From NCBI GenBank assembly GCA_902783445.1, contig CACZQX010000051.1, forward strand, positions 1-11,001: a DNA stretch of 11,001 nucleotides, written 5' to 3'. The DNA is from an uncultured Lachnospiraceae bacterium. Lineage in GTDB: Bacteria; Bacillota; Clostridia; Lachnospirales; Lachnospiraceae. Below the pieces are notes generated by a model that searched no databases, had not been told where the DNA came from, and saw nothing but the letters and a program-made list of their open reading frames with translations. A program made the translations under genes and the position numbers. This document shows positions 7,314 through 11,001 of the stretch, one piece after another (within the stretch, counting starts at the first letter, position 1; every line of letters starts with the position of its first letter).

Positions 7314-8381
7314 TTAGAATGCATCTCCGTATTTTGCAAGTATTTTCATAATTACTTTTGCATTTTCGGGATCGCTTGCTATCATTTCTTTTAATTTTTC
7401 TTTTACAATATCCATTGCCTCAACATTCTTTTGTATTTTGTTTCTTAGGCTTTGGCGTTGACTGTAAAGCGCTTCTTTAATGCGTTCCATCTCTTTGTTG
7501 TCGTAAAGCGCATTAACTTGTGTAAGCCAAATGGAGCTGTCATAAAGCTTTTCGCTTTCCAAAGCTTCCAATATTTTGCCGTTTAACTCATATAATCTTT
7601 GCGACGCAGCTTTATATACCTCTCGGTTTTTTAATATCATGTCATACTGCTGCCACTTTTTGCTGAGCTCGTAGGAACTGTTAACATCATACTTTTCATA
7701 CATAAAATCAAGCCCGTTGTAGGCATTTACATATTTTAGCTTAATTCTGTTTTGCAATCCTATGGCTTTGTTGTTTTTTAATTCGATGATTTTCATCTCA
7801 CGTTTTGTTTTTGCAACCGCCAGTAAAAGAAGCGCCACCAAAAAGGCGGCAATTGCTATTGTTGCATATATGACAACCGTCATATTTATTTCCAAAGCTC
7901 CCATGCATATTGCATAAACAATCATGAGAATTACCGTGGATACGATTATTACTTTCATGAGGCCCTGATAAAGTCTTCCTCTTTCTTTCAAATAGGACCA
8001 TTCCATTTGGAGCGCCTGGCGCTCACCCTCCAGCTTTCTCAAATCTCCCTTTACCATGGAATATCTTTTCTCGTTTTCTTCCATGTTTTGAAGAATTTTC
8101 GGAAGATTCGGCTCCTCGTCTTTTATTGCCTGATATTCTATATTTGTAACTATTTCGGACTCTTGCTTATATTCTTTTTTGTCCTTTTCGATTATTTGAA
8201 ACATCTTGGCATAGCCCGCAAGCTCATCCCTCTTTTCGGGACTCATATTCTCGATTTTTTGAATATCGGAAATATAATAGCCTACTGTTTCGTATTCTTC
8301 TTTTTGGTTGTCTATTAAATTACCGATTTCAACAGCCTGCTCGCATATTTCCTCAAAGGCCTTTACATCCTCTTTTTTCAT
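7314..8381 (-). CDS. Coiled-coil membrane-hairpin protein of unknown function
   Basis: The family is not recognised. The 355-residue protein has a long charged helical N-terminal part (about 1-138, coiled-coil-like and rich in Glu and Lys). Two adjacent hydrophobic helices follow (about 142-161 and 168-190), then a second helical, coiled-coil-like part (193-355). The first helix is preceded by LKERGRLYQGLMK and the second is followed by KTKREMK. By the positive-inside rule both long arms should therefore lie in the cytoplasm, with only a few residues exposed outside. There is no signal peptide and no enzymatic motif. The start ATG has TTGGGAG six bases upstream. It sits 23 bases after the 256-residue TPR-like gene and 50 bases before valS on the same strand. 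The shape suits a membrane anchor for a cytosolic complex, but this is inference. Confidence 0.85.
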   Translation of the reverse strand: MKKEDVKAFEEICEQAVEIGNLIDNQKEEYETVGYYISDIQKIENMSPEKRDELAGYAKMFQIIEKDKKEYKQESEIVTNIEYQAIKDEEPNLPKILQNMEENEKRYSMVKGDLRKLEGERQALQMEWSYLKERGRLYQGLMKVIIVSTVILMIVYAICMGALEINMTVVIYATIAIAAFLVALLLLAVAKTKREMKIIELKNNKAIGLQNRIKLKYVNAYNGLDFMYEKYDVNSSYELSKKWQQYDMILKNREVYKAASQRLYELNGKILEALESEKLYDSSIWLTQVNALYDNKEMERIKEALYSQRQSLRNKIQKNVEAMDIVKEKLKEMIASDPENAKVIMKILAKYGDAF

Positions 8382-8404
8382 AAATCTCTCCCAATTGCTT
8401 AAAT

Positions 8405-9175
8405 TTATGCTTCCAACATTTCCACATATTCAAGCTTCATATTCTCCAGATTTTCGTGGATTTCCTCGTTCTTTTTTGCATTTTCCGAAAGTATTGCATA
8501 ATCATTTTTGCACTCTTTGAGTATCTCATCCGATATGTTGTATTTTCTTATGAGATTAAGCAATACTTCATCATCATTTTCAATCAAGCATATCATTATC
8601 ATGTTTTTTAGATACAAATTGTTGGGATACAAATCAAATGCCGATTTAAACGCCTTTCCCGCCATATCATACACAAAAAATTTGCCGTAAATCGTGCCGA
8701 TTGCATAATATATATCAGCGTAAAACTTTGTTGTCAAAGACATATCCATTTGCATCATAAGAATGGAAAAATATATCGATAAAGCTTTTTCGTACTTACC
8801 TACTTTGTAAAAGCTTTCCGCCTTCATTTGCAGTCTTTCGTGCACACCCTTCTTTTCGATCGTTCCCAAAATCGGCTTTATTTTTTCGATTTCATGTTCA
8901 TCATAATACATTGTTTCGTTGAAAATAAGCATTACCATATCCTCTACCGGATATTTGGCCCCTATCATCTGTTTAAGCTTTTGCGCAAGAGAAGGGCGCG
9001 CTAAGTCGTGCTCGATATAGCTTACCAAGCTGTCATTAAAAAAAGATTTTTCAACCAAATATATGTGATTGTACAAGAAATAGCATATTTCTTCCAAAGA
9101 GTAAACATTCAAATCTATTTCCGAAATATGATATGGCATTCTCGCCTGTTTAGAGCAAACTCTCAAACCGCCCAT
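8405..9175 (-). CDS. TPR-like helical protein of unknown function
   Basis: The 256 residues are mostly helical and predicted cytosolic, with no signal peptide or membrane helix. An N-terminal region (about 1-90; YHISEIDLNVYSLEEICYFL) belongs to no family I can name. TPR-like helix pairs follow at about 112-192, with typical spacing in AESFYKVGKYEKALSIYF and AIGTIYGKFFVYDMAGKAF. A charged C-terminal helix (about 218-256) ends the protein. The start ATG (MGGLRVCSK) has GGGAG nine bases upstream. The gene is 22 bases downstream of the DUF5716-like gene and 23 bases upstream of the membrane-hairpin gene, so it is firmly inside the operon. The TPR part suggests it binds another cluster product. 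Confidence 0.85.
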   Translation of the reverse strand: MGGLRVCSKQARMPYHISEIDLNVYSLEEICYFLYNHIYLVEKSFFNDSLVSYIEHDLARPSLAQKLKQMIGAKYPVEDMVMLIFNETMYYDEHEIEKIKPILGTIEKKGVHERLQMKAESFYKVGKYEKALSIYFSILMMQMDMSLTTKFYADIYYAIGTIYGKFFVYDMAGKAFKSAFDLYPNNLYLKNMIMICLIENDDEVLLNLIRKYNISDEILKECKNDYAILSENAKKNEEIHENLENMKLEYVEMLEA

Positions 9176-9197
9176 GATTTTCTTCTCCCAAATATCT

Positions 9198-10304
9198 TTA
9201 GTTGTAATTATCTACCGCCAATACATCCTTTATAACCTTTCCGGATGATTTGAAGAAATCTCCGAATCCCAAATCTCTTACCGAAATTTCCAACCTGTTT
9301 TTTTGAGTATAAAGCAAAGTTATTTCAACTTTTGTCGTCTTATTCTTGCGTTTCGGAAAAGACTCCAAGCTTATGGAATAGTTGGTGGTCTGACCCGTTG
9401 ATGCGGATACGATAACAAAATTTATGATATTGATATCATCAAGCAGGCATTGAATTTGAGTTCCGGCTGCCTGCCAATTGGTTCCTGCCTTCGATAGCAA
9501 AAGCCTTGTATTTTTTCCGTTGTGGTCTATTAAAACCGAAACGTCCAAAACCGTCCTGTCTTCGCTTAATATTCTGAAATCGTCGTAATTAATATGTTCT
9601 CTCTCCAGAACACTGAAACAAGCACCTTGCGCATAGAGGTTTTTTCCGATGTAGGCATGCTTTATTCCGCCATCTTTGGCCAACATCCTTTTTACTTCGG
9701 CAAGGCTGAATTCCTCACCCGTAATATAAAGGGTGGATATCATTTTAGCGGTATGTGCCTCGTTTAAAATATTGTGGAGACGCCTGTCAAAGGCTTCCTC
9801 ATCGTCCGGCATCTCTTTGATATAACTGTCTACCAAAACACTGTAAGGATGTTTGCTTCTAAGAATCGTTATTCTCTTAAGATTTATATATGTTCCGTCA
9901 TAATTTATCAAAACCGCATCCCCGTTTATGTAAGAAGTCATGTCGTTTATGGCGTAGTATATAAAGCTTTCGTCATAGTTGACTATATCGACTTTCTTTG
10001 GAGATATTTCCAAATTGGCAAGGGTTTTCCCCAGCTTATCAAGCGTCTTCGCATCTTTTTTCTCGATGGCAATACCGATTCTGTCGATTTCAAAACTTCC
10101 GACTGTATCCTTAAGCAGTCGTATAAGTCGTCTGAAAAGCAACGAAAAATCTTCCTGCTCCTTTTCTTCGGGCAGGTAAGGAATCGCAAATCTGCTTTCT
10201 CCCTTGATGTAACTTACCGATTCCACTCGGTCTTTTTCTTCATCATAGTAGCAAATTTGCGCGCAATCTTCATTGATGTCAATTCCTATAGACAAGCTTT
10301 TCAT
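9198..10304 (-). CDS. DUF5716-like protein, possible degenerate actin/Hsp70 fold
   Basis: The 368-residue protein resembles the DUF5716 family as I remember it from Lachnospiraceae; the name needs a profile search. Its layout recalls the Hsp70/actin ATPase fold: a first strand LSIGIDINEDCAQICYY at the N-terminus, a central VLINYDGTYINLKRI where Hsp70 has its second phosphate loop (DLGGGT), STLYITGEEFS in the place of the adenosine motif, and GACFSVL before a C-terminal part rich in beta strands (about 250-368, including LEISVRDLGFGDFF). The glycine and threonine residues needed for normal ATP binding are largely absent, so ATPase activity is doubtful. No membrane helix is seen. GGAG lies 12 bases before the ATG, a long spacing. 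It is 24 bases downstream of the DUF5717-like gene. A chaperone-like or scaffold role is inference. Confidence 0.85.
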   Translation of the reverse strand: MKSLSIGIDINEDCAQICYYDEEKDRVESVSYIKGESRFAIPYLPEEKEQEDFSLLFRRLIRLLKDTVGSFEIDRIGIAIEKKDAKTLDKLGKTLANLEISPKKVDIVNYDESFIYYAINDMTSYINGDAVLINYDGTYINLKRITILRSKHPYSVLVDSYIKEMPDDEEAFDRRLHNILNEAHTAKMISTLYITGEEFSLAEVKRMLAKDGGIKHAYIGKNLYAQGACFSVLEREHINYDDFRILSEDRTVLDVSVLIDHNGKNTRLLLSKAGTNWQAAGTQIQCLLDDINIINFVIVSASTGQTTNYSISLESFPKRKNKTTKVEITLLYTQKNRLEISVRDLGFGDFFKSSGKVIKDVLAVDNYN

Positions 10305-10328
10305 TTATATTTTTGTCTCCGTACCGTA

Positions 10329-11001
10329 TTACACGCCGTTTTTTGTATCAAAATACATATCAGCGGCTGATTTTCTTAATTGATAATTTTCAACGATTTC
10401 GTTGTAATCTGCCATATCTTCCCTTGATTTTGCCTCAATCATGGAGTTGATAAGACCATATCTCGTTTCCTTATCGTTGCGTTCCGATCCATCGAAACAA
10501 ACGCTTTTGCTTTCCCGCACCTCTTCGTCCTCAGCAGTCAAAACAACTATCTTGTAATCCAAGGTCTGTCCGAAAAATACTGTAATTTCCAAGGTATACA
10601 GACCATCAAGAATCTTTTTCATGCTTTGTTTTTCGTAGTATTTTTCTTCTCCGTTTTTTTCTCTTATGGTGTAAGTCACATAAGGATGCTTATCATCTTC
10701 GTTTCTGTACTCGATAACATAACCGTCTTTTTCAAAAAACGGTATTTCGCATTTATCGATGAAGCTGTTGAAGCAATTAAGGCTCATGCCCCTAAGACTT
10801 AAATCTCTCATAAGCCTTTCTATGGTTTTTTTGCAATTATCGTCCAATTCTTTATCTTTGTGATAATCAATATATGCGAGCTTTATAGTATCCGGAGTCC
10901 ATATTTTTTCATTAAGGAGTATTGCCGCAAATTTAATGATATTAGGCGATATGGCAATATTTTTAATCAGATACTCATAACATTTCTTTGAAATATAAGC
11001 C
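10329..11001 (-). CDS. C-terminal end of a large DUF5717-like protein (5' end outside window)
   Basis: The frame stays open to the right edge of the window: 223 residues are visible, beginning AYISKKCYEYLIKNIAI, and the stop is TAA at 10329-10331. The TTG at 10845-10847 is an internal leucine codon, not a real start, because the frame continues upstream without a stop and with protein-like sequence. The first ~100 residues are helical and look like the end of a helical-repeat region. A beta-rich segment follows (YVIEYRNEDD, YVTYTIREKNGEEKYYEKQS, LDGLYTLEITVFFGQTLDYK), then a charged helical tail. The beta segment with FFGQTLDYK resembles the C-terminal domain of DUF5717 proteins (about 1,100-1,200 residues), which I recall next to DUF5716 genes in Lachnospiraceae. 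The naming is tentative and the function unknown. It is the first visible gene of the leftward operon. Confidence 0.75.
   Translation of the reverse strand, partial: AYISKKCYEYLIKNIAISPNIIKFAAILLNEKIWTPDTIKLAYIDYHKDKELDDNCKKTIERLMRDLSLRGMSLNCFNSFIDKCEIPFFEKDGYVIEYRNEDDKHPYVTYTIREKNGEEKYYEKQSMKKILDGLYTLEITVFFGQTLDYKIVVLTAEDEEVRESKSVCFDGSERNDKETRYGLINSMIEAKSREDMADYNEIVENYQLRKSAADMYFDTKNGV

Noticed and set aside
7264..7400. T-box leader or terminator in front of valS
   Set aside because: The gap is 50 bases and has no AGGGTGG-type T-box sequence and no GC-rich stem followed by a T-run.
9774..10370. 198-codon plus-strand open frame opposite the DUF5716-like gene
   Set aside because: It lies wholly antisense to a well-supported gene, has no ribosome binding site or recognisable domain, and its composition is that of a reverse-strand shadow.
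10329..10847. TTG at 10845-10847 as the start of a separate 172-residue protein
   Set aside because: The same frame is open for a further 51 codons up to the window edge with protein-like sequence, so the gene is a cut larger gene.

Overview
The window looks like a stretch of chromosome from a low-GC, Gram-positive anaerobe of the Clostridia, most likely a member of the Lachnospiraceae. The reasons are the AT-rich composition, strong GGAG-type ribosome binding sites, a TTG start on pyk, and a clostridial-type valS. Two uncharacterised proteins also resemble families that I recall mainly from Lachnospiraceae (DUF5716 and DUF5717). The genus cannot be told from the sequence alone. I see no mobile element, rRNA, tRNA or CRISPR, and there is no gene-free stretch longer than about 110 bases.

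Left part (1-2969, plus strand): the 3' half of clpB, cut by the window edge, codes for the end of the first AAA+ domain, the coiled-coil M domain and the complete second AAA+ domain. A short intergenic region (1468-1553) holds a candidate extended -10 promoter, a perfect 10+10 bp dyad and a strong ribosome binding site for a TTG-started pyruvate kinase gene (pyk). A hairpin with a T-run (2998-3038) ends pyk. It lies between two convergent transcription units and may work in both directions.

Right part (3077-11001, minus strand): seven closely spaced genes, read from high to low coordinates. They are (1) the C-terminal end of a large DUF5717-like protein; (2) a DUF5716-like protein whose layout suggests a degenerate actin/Hsp70 fold; (3) a 256-residue TPR-like protein; (4) a 355-residue coiled-coil protein with a two-helix membrane hairpin; (5) valyl-tRNA synthetase; (6) a 48-residue acidic protein; and (7) a zinc-ribbon/TPR/membrane/TPR protein. 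The gaps are 24, 22, 23, 50, 26 and 18 bases and contain no visible terminator or T-box, so this is probably one operon whose promoter lies beyond the right edge.

How they may work together (inference): the four genes upstream of valS, and the two downstream, have the make-up of an assembly at the cytoplasmic membrane. It would contain a chaperone-like or actin-like core, TPR adaptors, a membrane-anchored coiled coil, and a membrane protein with a cytosolic zinc ribbon and a TPR region outside the cell membrane. No function can be assigned. ValS gives the cluster a housekeeping link but need not be part of the assembly.
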